From the NCBI RefSeq assembly GCF_029227915.1, contig NC_079886.1, forward strand, positions 19,818,501 through 19,878,500: a DNA stretch of 60,000 bases, in the 5' to 3' direction. Below the pieces are notes generated by a model. That model saw only the letters and a list, made by a program, of their open reading frames with translations. It was not told the DNA's origin and searched no databases. The stretch is from Hydractinia symbiolongicarpus. Its lineage: Eukaryota > Cnidaria > Hydrozoa > Anthoathecata > Hydractiniidae. Positions 11,101 through 22,297 of this stretch are shown one piece after another; position 1 is the first letter of the stretch; each line of letters begins with the position of its first letter. The translations under genes and the position numbers were made by a program.

Positions 11101-11196
11101 CCTGGAGACGTTTAAATCGGTATAATTTTAACTTTCGTTGTGTGGTGCATACCACACAACGAAAGTTAAAATTATACCGATTTAAACGTCTCCAGG
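11101..11196. repeat. Perfect inverted repeat, 46-bp arms, 4-bp loop
   Basis: Left arm 11101-11146 (starts CCTGGAGACG) is the exact reverse complement of 11151-11196 (ends CGTCTCCAGG). The loop is GCAT. No mismatches. It could be a very young fold-back element, a small-RNA hairpin locus, or an assembly fold-back artefact. Flanks are AT-rich with no clear target duplication. Confidence 0.9.
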
Positions 11197-11199
11197 AAT

Positions 11200-12060
11200 A
11201 ATAAGATATAATAAGACACCGATAAGATATCGTATAGTAACGTTCTATATATATTTTTAATAACTGATAGCTAGTTTAATAACTGATATTTTTCCATCAG
11301 AGATATTAATAGAATTTGTTATACTTTACTAATTTTCATAACATCTTGCGATCTCACTCACTGTATGTATTCCAACAACAGAAATGAAATTCCAATTTGC
11401 AACAAAAAGGTCACATAATACAAAAACAAAACAATAAAAAAAGGCGCCAGACTGGATAGAAAAAGTAAACAATAGAATGGACGCCGGAAGTGTGTATAAG
11501 GACCAGTTTCTACTAAAATAGAATAAAAGCTCAAGGAATAACTGAGAAGAATTACGTTCGTATAACTTATGGGGAAACTAAATGGCAATTCTGGGGAATT
11601 TGGGGACAAGTAAGCAAGGTAAGAGCCTCGGATTTTTGGGTATGCTGACGTAGATTTGTACTCTCTATACATATAAGTACATAATTTAAAAGTTTCGTCT
11701 ATATAACTTATGGGGTAAAAAAAATGCAAATTTGGGCAATTTAAAAGGCCTTAAGTCCTAAAAGCCCCATAGGTGACCCAGCTGACCAAGTGATTTCAAT
11801 TACTACTTGTTAGAGTAGCAGATTTAGGGTATGAAAATTTTTTTAACTTATGGGGTGTAATCACCTGTAGTCAGCCCCCAGGCTACCACTCAACAGGCGT
11901 CCTACTTCTGTGGGGTCTCACTCAAAACGTTTTTTTGCTTAAAAAGGGTAAAGAAGTTCAATGGGCGAAGAAAAAGCGTATATAGCGGGCGTCTTACTTA
12001 TTCGGGGTCCCACTTAACGAGAGTATACTGTATTAGCATTTATAGTTATTTATATAGTTC
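11200..12060. repeat. Diverged repeats with AACTTATGGGG motifs, no gene
   Basis: The motif ATAACTTATGGGG or a close form occurs near 11564, 11703 and 11846. The right part (about 11985-12031) ends CACTTAACGAGAGTATACTGTA, resembling the end of a TA-type MITE. A 123-codon minus frame at 11729-11358 lies over this repeat and is hydrophobic at its end, but nothing else supports it as a gene. Confidence 0.35.
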
Positions 12061-12064
12061 CATA

Positions 12065-12300
12065 TTTTTTACCTTAGTTTACTGTACTTAACTTTAGTTT
12101 ACCTGTTTACTCAATTGTACCTGAGTTTACGTAAGTTTACATGAGTTTACGTTTTACTTTATTTTGCCTGAGTTTACTGTAGCCTACATAAGTTTACTTC
12201 ATTTGAGTTAACATAAACTGAAAAGATTTTGCTTAAGTGTAGCTACTTCAGTTTACTCCAGTTTACTTCAGTTTGCTTGAGTTTACTTGGGTTTCTAATT
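12065..12300. repeat. Degenerate ~10-bp tandem repeat (GAGTTTACNT)
   Basis: Units such as GAGTTTACGT, AAGTTTACAT, CAGTTTACTC and GAGTTTACTT recur over about 235 bp, with a diverged middle part. No coding. Confidence 0.7.
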
Positions 12301-12309
12301 GTAGCTAAA

Positions 12310-14700
12310 CATATTAAAATCACTTTAGTTTAGTAATAAGTATATGGTTTTTCGTTTATGTTTTGAAGGCAAAAAATTCATGTCAACGTCAACTTTGCCC
12401 TTTACAAACATAAAGACTTATTAAAAACGTATTAAAATTTGACCGTGGAAAAATCTATTTTTGTTTCAAGAACGCGTTGAAATTAATAACACCACTCCAT
12501 CCTCATGCAAAAAATGTTATGGAGTTTTGTTAGCCTGTTACTACTGTTGTGTATTCCGTTCTATATAATTACGCGATTTTTTTTGACGAATAGTCAAGGA
12601 GGTATTGAGTTCTTATCATTTTCATAACTCATCGGGCCGTCGGTTTCGAGAAGGGTGGATATAATAATAATAAGTAAATCTTTGGAAGCGTTGTTTTTCA
12701 TAAATATGTTAGTTTTGTCAACAATATTATTACATTACCTTTTAAAAGCCTCCATGGAAAAATGGTATCAAAGAGAGGAAACCACAACGTTACGATCTCT
12801 TTCTGAATTGTCTTTCGCACAGTCGAGTTTCTAAGATTTATTTCCTGTTTCTGGTTGTTTAAGGAATAATAATTTACACACTGCTCCGCTTTTTTGTGCT
12901 GTCTGTTTATTCATAAACAGTCAGCAAAAACCTTTACTCGATCTTTTTTGCTTTTTAATGGTTAAGTAAACAAGCGTAAAACGTAGCAGTTAATGTTGTT
13001 GGTAAAAAACCCGCCGATGATTTCTCGATTCGAATTGTCCACTTTATACCAGCACTGCAACATATAGTGAAAGATTGATGAACTAATCAGGTTGTCTTCA
13101 TTAGGGGGCTACGAGAAAATATCTTTATGTCATATAGAAAAGATCTTAAGGCAGCATTATCTGACATCGATATTTAAGACGTTAGCAGCAGCTAACAAAA
13201 AGAAAACATTAGTCGTTAATTTAATTGTACACCTTTCAATGTTTTTTCTTTAACATTTTTTATAACTACATTCTTTTTCACATCTACTCGTTTACATCCA
13301 AACCTAATTTAAAGACCATATTAAACTGAAATTTTAACCAGGTAAGCAAAATGGAAAAACAGGAAAGGGAACAGGAAAATAGACCAACAGAAACAACTGG
13401 ACAAATTTATGTTGAATCATTTCCGGTGGCTTGCCACAGTTTAATGCTCATACTCATCATGTAATACTTAGTTTCCTTCCATAACTGTTATGATTCGGCG
13501 AGACTTGGACAAAGATTTTAAATTGCAACTACTTACTATGTACGATAAAAACACACATAAAATTCAAACAAGTTCAGAGTGAAGTCGAAATGTGTGACTT
13601 TTATAAAAATTTATTCACGTGTCTCTAAAAACGTGTGCATTTCAAACACTGAGGCTAGCAAGCTGAGATGGCGGGTTATTAAGAAACTGCATTTAAGATA
13701 AAAAAAAGACTAAGTTTATTTTTTTCAGGAAATATACACTAAAGGGTTAACCAACCAAGCTAAAGCTTTGTTTACAAGGAACTACTTTGTAAATAAAAAT
13801 TTTAATTTCCTGATAAGTAAGCTTTATTTATGAATCCATCCTTTTTTAGAGATTTGGGCGTTTGTCTAGCTAAAGTTTTTTTATGGACTCTCATTGATAA
13901 TAGGAACACGTTAAAACGGGCTACGCTATATATAACGAACTTAGATATTAGGATTTTACTGCAGTATATGCTTTCAGAAACATAACTTTGAATGGAGAAA
14001 CAAAGCTTAAATATAAAGATTTCACCGTTATCGTAAATAAATACTTTTGAAATGCATTATAGTAGTTGTAGTTAGAAAGTAGTCAAAAAATCAAAAATAT
14101 TCCAGTATTGCAGCGAGGAGCAGGGTGCTTATGATAACGGAGCTAATACATATCATTGAGAAAAGCCATCATCTCCCTAAGCTAAAACAGCGTAAAATCA
14201 TTATCTCCCTAAATTAAGTAACTAGGTTATCATCAAAACAAATCATTCGGAGGAGAAAGTCGCTAGTAGAGCAATGTATGAATATCAACGACGATTTCAG
14301 TATATATTTTAATGAATTTGAAACAACTTTCCAACCTAGATTTTCTCAAAGCTCTGGCACGGGTTCAAGGCCAGTTTTTAGAGAATAACCAACAAGGAAG
14401 TCAGAAAAGAAGAGGAAGAAGAAGACATCTTCCAGTATAAAAGAATGGTCGAGAGATATTTTATCGCTGCCTGCTATATCGCACAAAAGTTTACACAAAT
14501 ACATGTCACGCTGTCTGTCGATAATAACTGTAGAGGTGCTATCAAGCACAAATTATGGAGTACAGACTTTTCAAAAAAAAATTTGTCAAAAAATAAGTGA
14601 GTCAGCAGCAGTTTGACAGTATTCCAGTATTAGCTTAAACTTTTGATAACTTTCAAAGCCAGTATAAAATTTGAAATGTGCATTATTGTGTTTGAACCTA
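12310..14700. other. Gene-free AT-rich stretch
   Basis: No ORF or splice-bounded exon could be supported. A 67-codon minus frame at 14549-14346 is low complexity in its middle and unrecognised. No clear repeat ends were seen. Confidence 0.4.
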
Positions 14701-14711
14701 TCCACTGTAAA

Positions 14712-14717
14712 TTTATT
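14712..14717 (-). promoter_or_regulatory. Poly(A) signal AATAAA after the THAP relic
   Basis: AATAAA on the minus strand abuts the stop codon of the THAP relic, supporting this as a former terminal exon. Confidence 0.4.
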
Positions 14718-15119
14718 TTAATGTAGTTCAATTTTTAAAGAAGCTATTTCTTGAAGCAACGAATTTTCTTTTAGTTCCATATCGATTTTCATGCTTATAA
14801 CGAGGTCCTCCAATATTTTGATATCCTGCTGAAGTTTTTCTTCAGCACTGATCACAGTCCCTTTTGGTTTTACAGGGGAAGGTAGCTTCTTTAAGCCACA
14901 ACTGACCATGCTTGTCCTTTTTTTAGTAGGTGTGGGTGCTATAGTTTTTGGCACAATAGTTGGCACATTGTTCACGTATGTTTTTTCTGCTAATATTTGA
15001 TAGCCAGACTTTTCTTAAGCTTTAATTTTTGGAATAACGCAAAACGACAAATTCTTGTTTCTTTTAGAGTTATTGTAGCAGAGAAGAACACAACATGTGA
15101 AACCCCCCACTAGCTCCCG
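14718..15119 (-). pseudogene. THAP-domain protein relic with internal deletion
   Basis: One frame runs from 15119 to the TAA at 14718-14720, interrupted only by a TAA near 15016. It begins with the start of a THAP zinc finger: GGFTCCVLLCYNNSKRNK, then NLSFCVIPK. After about ten codons it resumes at the end of such a domain, AEKTYVNNVPTIVPK. It then has a basic, proline-rich linker and a coiled coil (LQQDIKILEDLVISMKIDME and on). The middle of the THAP domain, with the second Cys-His zinc pair and core tryptophan, is absent, so DNA binding is lost. AATAAA at 14712-14717 follows the stop directly. THAP domains occur in P-element-type transposases and in host regulators; which one this came from cannot be told. 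Confidence 0.65.
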
Positions 15120-15296
15120 TGTTTGTTCTGGCTGTTTCTCAGGAATTTTCACTGCTTTTAACGCGTTTTGTTGAAAAAACTGTGAACAAACTAAAAGAGA
15201 TTTCTTCTAAGTTAGTTGGAGATGTACAGCTTTGAAAAAAGCTGTCATCTCGCGTTTGAGAATAAACCTTCAGTAATAAACCTTCAACGCACTGAA

Positions 15297-15387
15297 TACC
15301 TTATCGGACAAAAATTTTTTCGGAAAAATTTTTCGTCACCTCCAGTAATTTTCATCACTTTTGTCCAACAAAGTTTTGTCCGATAGG
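15297..15387. mobile_element. Short palindromic MITE with TATCGGACAAAA ends
   Basis: ACCTTATCGGACAAAA on the left pairs with TTTTGTCCGATAGGTG on the right. An inner CACTTTTGTCC and a GGACAAAA-type segment also pair. About 90 bp, no coding. Confidence 0.65.
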
Positions 15388-15399
15388 TGTCTTCTCTTT

Positions 15400-16520
15400 G
15401 TGACTCCATTTTGTGTTTACATTTTGGCTACAATTACCACAATGCATTGCGAGATTTCGAAATTGCGGGAACAGTGAAGTGGAACTTTCATGAAAGTAAC
15501 TTATTTCAACCGCAATTTTTCGCTTTTTTGATATCTGAGACGGCGCGAAGAGGTTGAAGTTGATTAATTAATCGTAGTATTCTTTTATGAATGGATATCA
15601 GATAGAAAAAATACCTTTTGTTCTATAAAGGTAAGCCTTAAATGAATTCGTTCGAAAGCTATACAGTGATTAGCTTCAATTGGTTTAAACTTATATCTCA
15701 CTCTAACGGCAGTCAAGTAAAATTATGATATGCTTCTAAAAAACTAGACAGGAGACACTGGTCAGGGGAAGCGATAACCAAACTATTATTCTTTTAATTT
15801 TTAATTGGAAACAAATGAACAAAGTTGTTATAAATGAAAAATTATTGACTTCTCAAATTCAGTCCCCCACAACCTTACCCATCAATAAAAGCCTCAAATT
15901 ACAGGATTTGCTTTCGTTTGAAGCAAACTTCCTAAACATAACTATTTATTGCAAAAGATACTTGCTCTAAAAAATATCAAAGCCTTTGAAAAATAAGTGT
16001 TCTGACAATCAATTATGATATAACCCAGACACAGAGAACAAAAACTCACTTACTCGTAGGTGGGTACTTAGAAATTCTAGATAAACGAGCCAAGAGCTCA
16101 TTAATTAAAAAAAACTTGTGGAAATTTCAGATTTTAGTATTGCCGTCAGATTTAAAAAAAGAGACAACATGGCCTGGGATCGAGGTTAAGTAAATAAAAC
16201 TGTCAGGAAGTGTCCCAACATATTTCTGTTCAAAAAAATAAGTTTAACCATAGTCTGACCTTATTCATGTCGTTCGTGTCTAGTTTTTGCAGAAGCTAAT
16301 TGGAGTTTATTCAATGCGCTGTGGTAGTTTCGATACAAAAGGAATTATAAACACGTTGTCAAGAGAGACATACTAATAAGGGGAAAATGATTTGAATTTC
16401 TACTTTCGAATTGCAAAAGATAATTTTTTATATAGTTGTAACTAATCGTCTGTCTAGATTATGACGTTTTGTCTAGAAAAGGATCCTAAAATAATTCTTC
16501 AATATCGGTTGCCGGTAATT
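15400..16520. other. No gene seen
   Basis: AT-rich sequence without a supportable gene or a clear repeat. Confidence 0.4.
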
Positions 16521-16529
16521 GGTATAGTT

Positions 16530-16597
16530 GTAAAGTTGAGTCTGTCATCTTGAATCTGGCGAGTATAGAGTAAAGTTGAGTCTGTCATCTTGAATCT
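16530..16597. repeat. 28-bp direct duplication, 40-bp spacing
   Basis: GTAAAGTTGAGTCTGTCATC and the next eight bases occur at 16530-16557 and again at 16570-16597 without change. A recent local duplication. Confidence 0.85.
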
Positions 16598-16674
16598 TGC
16601 AAAATCGCAAAAAGTTTTGCAAGCAACCTGTTATCGTAAAAAACGCGGCAACTAATACATCTGATCGTTGATAA

Positions 16675-16895
16675 CGAGACAATGACTGACAAAAAGTGAC
16701 AACGAGTGACAAAGAGTCACAACGAGTGACAATAAGTGACAAAAATCGGCAACAAGTTGCAACGAGTGACAACATGTTACAACAAATGACAACAAGCGGC
16801 AACATGTTACATAACAATTGACATGTTACATAACACGTGACAACATGTTACAACAAATGACAACATGTTACAACAAATGACAACAAGTGGACATA
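16675..16895. repeat. Tandem repeat of ACAA-rich 12-bp units
   Basis: Units such as GACAACGAGTGA, GACAATAAGTGA, ACAACATGTTAC and ACAACAAATGAC alternate. The pair CAACATGTTACAACAAATGA occurs three times. The 90-codon minus frame over it (16817-16545) is Cys/Leu repeat sequence and not a gene. Confidence 0.8.
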
Positions 16896-17287
16896 GTTTA
16901 CTAAATGTTGCAAAGGGAAGATTCATAACAAATCAATCAACATAAGGCAGGGGCAAATCTGAACTACAAAAGCCTGGGGCCAAGGTTGTCAAAACTTTTT
17001 TTATACTACAATATGAACTGTATCTTCAAGAAAAATTTAATTTCGTTTATTAAAAACATAAGGAATTTCACAATGACTAAATTCTTCGGTGTTTGCAGGT
17101 ATACATACATATTTCCATAACAAAAACCTGTTTTTGTGTTTGTATTGCTTTACATTTTGAATAGCTCCAAGAAACTCATAAACATTTAGGTACGAAGTCG
17201 ACTAAAACTACAATCGACGTCTTAAAATCGTTGATATCCGAAGTATATTATCCTAGCTAGCTACAATCTGTCCTTTTATTTGGGAAG

Positions 17288-17414
17288 AACTCGCGGGGGA
17301 GTTATTTTTTGACAAATACTGTATGTTTGTACTAAAGCCCTTCACCTGGATACGCGGCAGGATTTACCTGAACTCGCTCAAACATAAGCATTAAATTCCG
17401 CGTCACACAGCTAG
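17288..17414 (+). repeat. Dispersed CTAG-ending repeat, copy
   Basis: Shares ACTGTATGTTTGTACTAAAG, then CTTCACCTGGATACG and a CACACAG-CTAG end, with copies at 1689-1936 and 41734-41945. Flanked on the right by TTTCTTC. No coding of its own. Confidence 0.6.
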
Positions 17415-17694
17415 TTTCTTCTATCGAAAAGCACGACGTACTTAGCGCTGTGCGGTCGTGCGTAAAAGAAGCACAATGTCAACTGAAAACAGAAATGCGC
17501 GTACAAATTAAAATGGGCGGCGATTCAAGCAAATTTAATGGTCGAAATCATGAACTTCATAAATATACACTGCAACGTTCACAGGACTCTGAAAAAAGTC
17601 AAAATGAATTTGCCTTTCAAAACGATCACCACGTTCAAAAGCGCTCCTAAATATTGTGCAATATTAAGCACTTGAAGCGTGTACCATGAACCGA

Positions 17695-17800
17695 ATTATG
17701 CTTGCTGTCTGTCCGCGAGAAAAACGTCGTCTCGGAAACAAGAAATGCGATATACAAAGGACAGGCGAATCTGTGGATTTATCCACGGGTAGTATGTAAT
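17695..17800 (+). repeat. Helitron-like repeat, partial copy
   Basis: Contains the CTGTCTGTCCGCGAGAAAAA segment, GAAATGCGATATACAAAGGA and the terminal hairpin GTGGATTTATCCACGGG, but the distal end is degraded. The 66-codon plus frame at 17450-17650 just upstream is unsupported. Confidence 0.55.
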
Positions 17801-17819
17801 GTGTAGCTACAAATCACTG

Positions 17820-18505
17820 TTGGGAACCATTTGAAATTTTGAAAAACTAATAAACACAGAAAACATTTTTTTTAATTAAACGCCCTGTCCAAAAGCCATT
17901 TACAATAGTTTTTCACCCGTGTCGCAAGGCGCTCCAAAATTAGCTTCTCTTTTGCTACACAAGCTACAACCTGTTTACGCGCTATGGCAACAGCACGTGT
18001 ACACAGGTCATGAACTTGGTTGAAATATAATTGCATGTAATCATGGTACTTATTTTTAACTTAAAATAAAGTATCTACACCACAAACATGAAATCCAGCG
18101 ATTGAAAAACAGTACTCTAACGAATCTCTCGCATCTTTTTGATCATAAATCATCACCCGTATATTTTTCTGTCTTACGTACAATTAGTTAAGTATTCTAT
18201 TTTAACTTCAAATTTTTCTTCCTAGCAAAACTGTGTTGAAACACGTATTTATAATTTTTGTGGTATGTTTTAAACACGCTTTCAAAGCACATGCAAACGG
18301 GCGTTTCTTGTCATATGTTATAAATTATGATCTCCCTTGCGGTTAAACGTTTTGAAAATAATATAGCAAAGTAACCAATTTAAGTTTATCTTTCTCATTA
18401 GCAATGCTGTATCATGGTCATCGACGCCGTATTTGTTGTCGCCGTCGCCATTAGTTACTGTTAGCGGATTTTTTTGAGACGAGTCAAAACAGAGAGGTGG
18501 ATTTT
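17820..18505. other. Downstream flank of Hedgehog, no gene seen
   Basis: No coding or clear repeats. The nearest features are the Helitron-like fragment to the left and the Hedgehog poly(A) signal to the right. Confidence 0.4.
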
Positions 18506-18510
18506 GCTGT

Positions 18511-18516
18511 TTTATT
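18511..18516 (-). promoter_or_regulatory. Poly(A) signal AATAAA of the Hedgehog gene
   Basis: AATAAA read on the minus strand lies about 50 nt after the Hedgehog stop codon at 18565. It is a plausible 3' end signal. No cleavage site can be confirmed without transcripts. Confidence 0.5.
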
Positions 18517-18564
18517 TTTTAGAAGTTTGCAAGAGAATATACACACAGAAATAAATATTACGAA

Positions 18565-21106
18565 TTACATTTTATAGGGAACTATGTACATTTTATTAAC
18601 AATTGATTTTAACATATGTGGGTACCAATGATATTCTTCACTCTCGGTACCAAATAAATTCGTGGTTGAACTCACATAAATAAATAATGGTTTTATATAT
18701 TCGTAAATTTTACGCCACGTGTAAAAAGCAGCGTGGGATATTGAATGACTCGGAAAAACAGCGTAACAGGAGGCGTATATATCATTCACAACTACTGTTC
18801 CTTCCATTGTTAATGGGGCGTATGCGCCCAAGTCCGTTGTGAGCGATATTTTACTAACATGCGACAAAACAAAGCGTCCTTTTGTATCATCGTATGTATT
18901 TAAAGTATGATTGGTATGCACGTCTTTCGCAAAAATTGCTCCGTCTTCCAATGTAAAAACCATATGGCGGGGACTTAGCACTATTTGGTGGCCGTTACTT
19001 GTTTCAATCTTGACATAATTTTCTACAACCACGTCATGTTGACGATGCATAATCATACTAACTTCACTGTATTTGACACGTCCGTTATCACCCATAGTAA
19101 GCAGCTGATCACCGACTTTGACACTCTTCATCGGTATGATATGATCACGATGCGTGCGGACGTAACTTTTTGCTGGGAAGCATCGGTGACTGCTCTCGCG
19201 ATTGCCTGGAAAAGGGAAAGAGGTTACTTTGATAACAGCTTCACCCTATCAACAATTACAGTACGTTAATTACCGTTTAATTTAGAAATGTGTGGCACGA
19301 ATTAAGGAAAGAACAATTGGGACGAATGAATTACACTTAACACATCCTGTGTGGTGAGTAACCAATCTAAAGATGTTCTGAGAAAACAACAACAACTATG
19401 CTTAATTATTTACGTGAACACAATTAGGCTCCGCAGATGAATTGGGTAAGTTAGCGAAAAATGTTCTTAAAGCAAAAGAATTAACTCGTAAAATGTATTA
19501 AACTTTTGAGCTGTCAACGTGCCAATGTGGAAAAATCCGCATTTGATAATTTTTTCAATTAATTTTCCTTCTGTTCATTATAAACAACCAAATTTCACCT
19601 ATTTCGTCCCTGTAGCTACTATTTTGTGCATTGTTAGCATGGAGTAGCAATTTTACAGCCATTTTAAGCGTAATATTTCAAAAAAAAAATTGGCAATTAA
19701 TATAGCCGCTCTGTTGTATTTAGATAAAGTAAACTTAAAACAAAAACATATATGAAAGAACAAACCCCCCTGGATAATTGTCGACTTGTTAATTTCGGCG
19801 CACAGTCCGGATAGAACATTTATATATCTTAACAAGATGCGAGTATTTATATCTCATCACTGTAATATGATTTGATTTTTTATTTAATTATAAAGCAATT
19901 ACGACGATGCATTGATATATATAGTAAACATGGAGTAGCGGACGGACATAAGCATTGATTTCGTACATAGTTTTAATTGAACGAAATTCGTATGCAAATT
20001 GTTCAAATTCTTAGCATTAAATTTGAGTATGTGTGGCAATAACTGCTAGCTTACCTGGAGAATCAAGATTCCTTCTACATGACACATGAATGTGATGCTC
20101 TCTGATGTGAACAAACTTGAAACCCGCTTTGTAGTAAGCCAAACCAGCAAGTTTTCGATAGTTTTTGATTTTGACGTCTTTATCTAGTACGTCAGCATTT
20201 CCAGTCGAGACAAGATCGATGTTAAAGGCTCTTCCTTCTAAGTGAAGGTTATGCTCTGATTTCCCTTTACGAGGTACTGCCATGTAACCTTCTTTGACTT
20301 TGAGTCGATACTTCTTATCAAAATATCGCGGCAGACTATTTGCCAACTTTACCAAGGACAACCGACACGGCTAAAAAGGAGATACCGAAATTTGTTGAAA
20401 ATGGTATGGAGAATAATACTTTATATGCGGCAAAAAATAAATCACCGGTTTCTATTATGTTAGCATTTTTTGTGGTGTCGTATACAACCTTGCACATATA
20501 CTAAAGCGGTCTAATCAATCAAGGTTGACGTCAATGGCAAAAGTAGGATTGCGTTTTGCTCCTTGGCTGATCAATTTGGATCGGTTCTCCGTGCAAGCCT
20601 GTTTTTACGGTGAGTTTACGCCTATTTTACGAAAATATTGACACCTACCGCAAACTTACAAAGTAAGAATGAGAAACTTTTAAACATTATAACTTTTGCA
20701 ACTGTTTAAGAAACTTTCATTAACAGAAGTGACTCAACCCCATTCCAGGGCCTATAGCGTTTTTTTACATAAAGATGAAGTTATGGGTCCTGGGATCGAG
20801 GTTGCAGTAGCTCCACAACATTTGACTTACCTTAATGGCTTTTCTGTTCGGGGATTTATATAAGTCATTATGAAATATGATATCTGTATGGTAGACGGAT
20901 TCCAACAAAGGATCATCAGGTTTTAAAGCTTTTAAGAACGGTCCACTTGCCAATATACTTTGTTCGTTGACATCAGGTTGACGTTCCAAAACGTTGTATT
21001 TATTGTCGAATTTTTTATCAACACCGCGACCCGGTCCACATGTTAAAACTACTTGTGTACAAGTGAGTAAGAATACAGTCTGTCGTACAATAGTGGAATA
21101 AACCAT
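18565..21106 (-). CDS. hh: Hedgehog protein, three exons, apparently intact (410 aa)
   Basis: Secreted morphogen precursor. The Hint domain normally cuts the protein and attaches cholesterol to the N-terminal signal. Exons: 21106-20831 (276 nt), 20370-20055 (316 nt), 19205-18565 (641 nt), joined CDS 1233 nt. Donors are GTAAGT and GTAAGC. Acceptors are CTCCTTTTTAG and a long pyrimidine tract ending CCAG. Introns are 460 bp (phase 0) and 849 bp (phase 1), at the positions known in vertebrate Hedgehog genes. Residues 1-22 form a signal peptide; C23 starts CGPGRG, the palmitoylation site. The Hedge domain runs to about 197 (LHLEGRA at 134-140, HHIHVS near its end). Hint starts at C206 (CFP) and has VGDQLL, LSPRH (274-278), APLTMEGT, ASCYAV (342-347) and EYHWYP (388-393). 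Oddities: R rather than G precedes C206, H251 stands where fly has D303, and S275 where fly has T326. Start chosen as the Met opening the signal peptide. Identity is secure. Confidence 0.96.
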
Positions 21107-22290
21107 ATCAGCTTGTTATCTTACATCCAACTTCACATTTGTGGTCCTCCGTTCCTGTTCACTGCTTTGTCACAACTGAACTACCGCGATCTCGATCGAA
21201 CATTTCATGCACTAATAGCAATTAATTAACAAAAAGCTTAATTGTACTAAAGTTATTTGAAGTATGCAATTAAATATTTTTATTGTCAAAATCGAAACTA
21301 TAGACTAAGATTCTTTTGAGATTAATATACTGCATTTAACATACAGTGCCGATGTAACCGGCTTCATTCATTCAGACTTTTTAACAATTCATTCTCAAAA
21401 GACTTCCATTCAGAACTATGTTTCATTCATAAAGAAGGGCGGCCTAACAAGATCAGTAAGATCTATGCAATGTTATTCGAGTTCATATCGTACGATTTCT
21501 GCTTATGTCCAAAACGCTGTTTTTATGTGTTATTTTGCATGTACGTTATATATTTCTATTTTTATTATAACTTATTTTTTTATTACTCAACGGCATGATT
21601 TATTTATTAAAACCTGTCTGCAATTTAAAAAGATGAAAAAGGGTAATATTAGTAATCATAATCATCATAATTATCATAGTAATAATGCGATAATTAATGC
21701 GATGAGTCAGCACTTGTTTAATTACTAAAATATTGACCCCCTTCTCTCCCCCCTTCTTATATCTACGCAAAACGAAATATCTTTTTTGTTCTTGGCATTA
21801 TTTCCGCTTCCGGTTTTTTTTGACGTTTAACCTACAAAAATAGTTTGTTGTTTCGCAACCTGTTTCGCTGCCTATACTCTCATAATCAGTCAAAGCATGC
21901 CCACTAAACAACACGTAAAACGCACTACCTGCAAAGCACGATGTAGAACAGTTTGTTCGTAAGAAGGAATTAAGACCGTAGAAATAGCCTAAAATACTCC
22001 AGATATGAAGAAAATTAATTTTTCGGCCGACTTTAGAAAAGATAAAATAAACAAGTTTTCGCAAAATTTAATTGTTTTATGTAGAGGTAAAAAAACATGC
22101 GCACTTATATGCGTGCATTGTTTTTAAGGCGCCCACATGCATTATACATTATACATTTATCTATTATTTATAAAGAACTTGTACAGAATCCTTGCACTAA
22201 TACAATGCGTCCGTAAGCAGAAACGGACATTTCGCAAGCGTGGCATTGGACCGACACAATACGCAGCATGTTCAACATAAAAGAAAATGT
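21107..22290. other. Upstream flank of Hedgehog, no gene seen
   Basis: Would contain the Hedgehog 5' untranslated region and promoter. No TATA box or initiator could be fixed. Small frames at 21465-21728 (+) and 22064-21798 (-) are unrecognised. Confidence 0.35.
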
Positions 22291-22297
22291 CATGTAA

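Noticed and set aside
11358-11729. 123-codon minus ORF with a hydrophobic C-terminus
   Set aside because: Overlaps diverged AACTTATGGGG repeats, has no recognised motif and the hydrophobic part is AT-driven.
16545-16817. Cys/Leu-rich 90-codon minus ORF
   Set aside because: Covers the 12-bp ACAA repeats; the apparent Cys pattern follows the repeat period.
19131-19205. Nearer AG sites as the Hedgehog exon 3 acceptor (for example GAGAGCAG just before the Hint Cys)
   Set aside because: Their phase does not match the exon 2 donor; the acceptor after the pyrimidine tract at 19206 gives the correct phase.
18985-19269. 94-codon plus-strand ORF
   Set aside because: Antisense shadow of Hedgehog exon 3.
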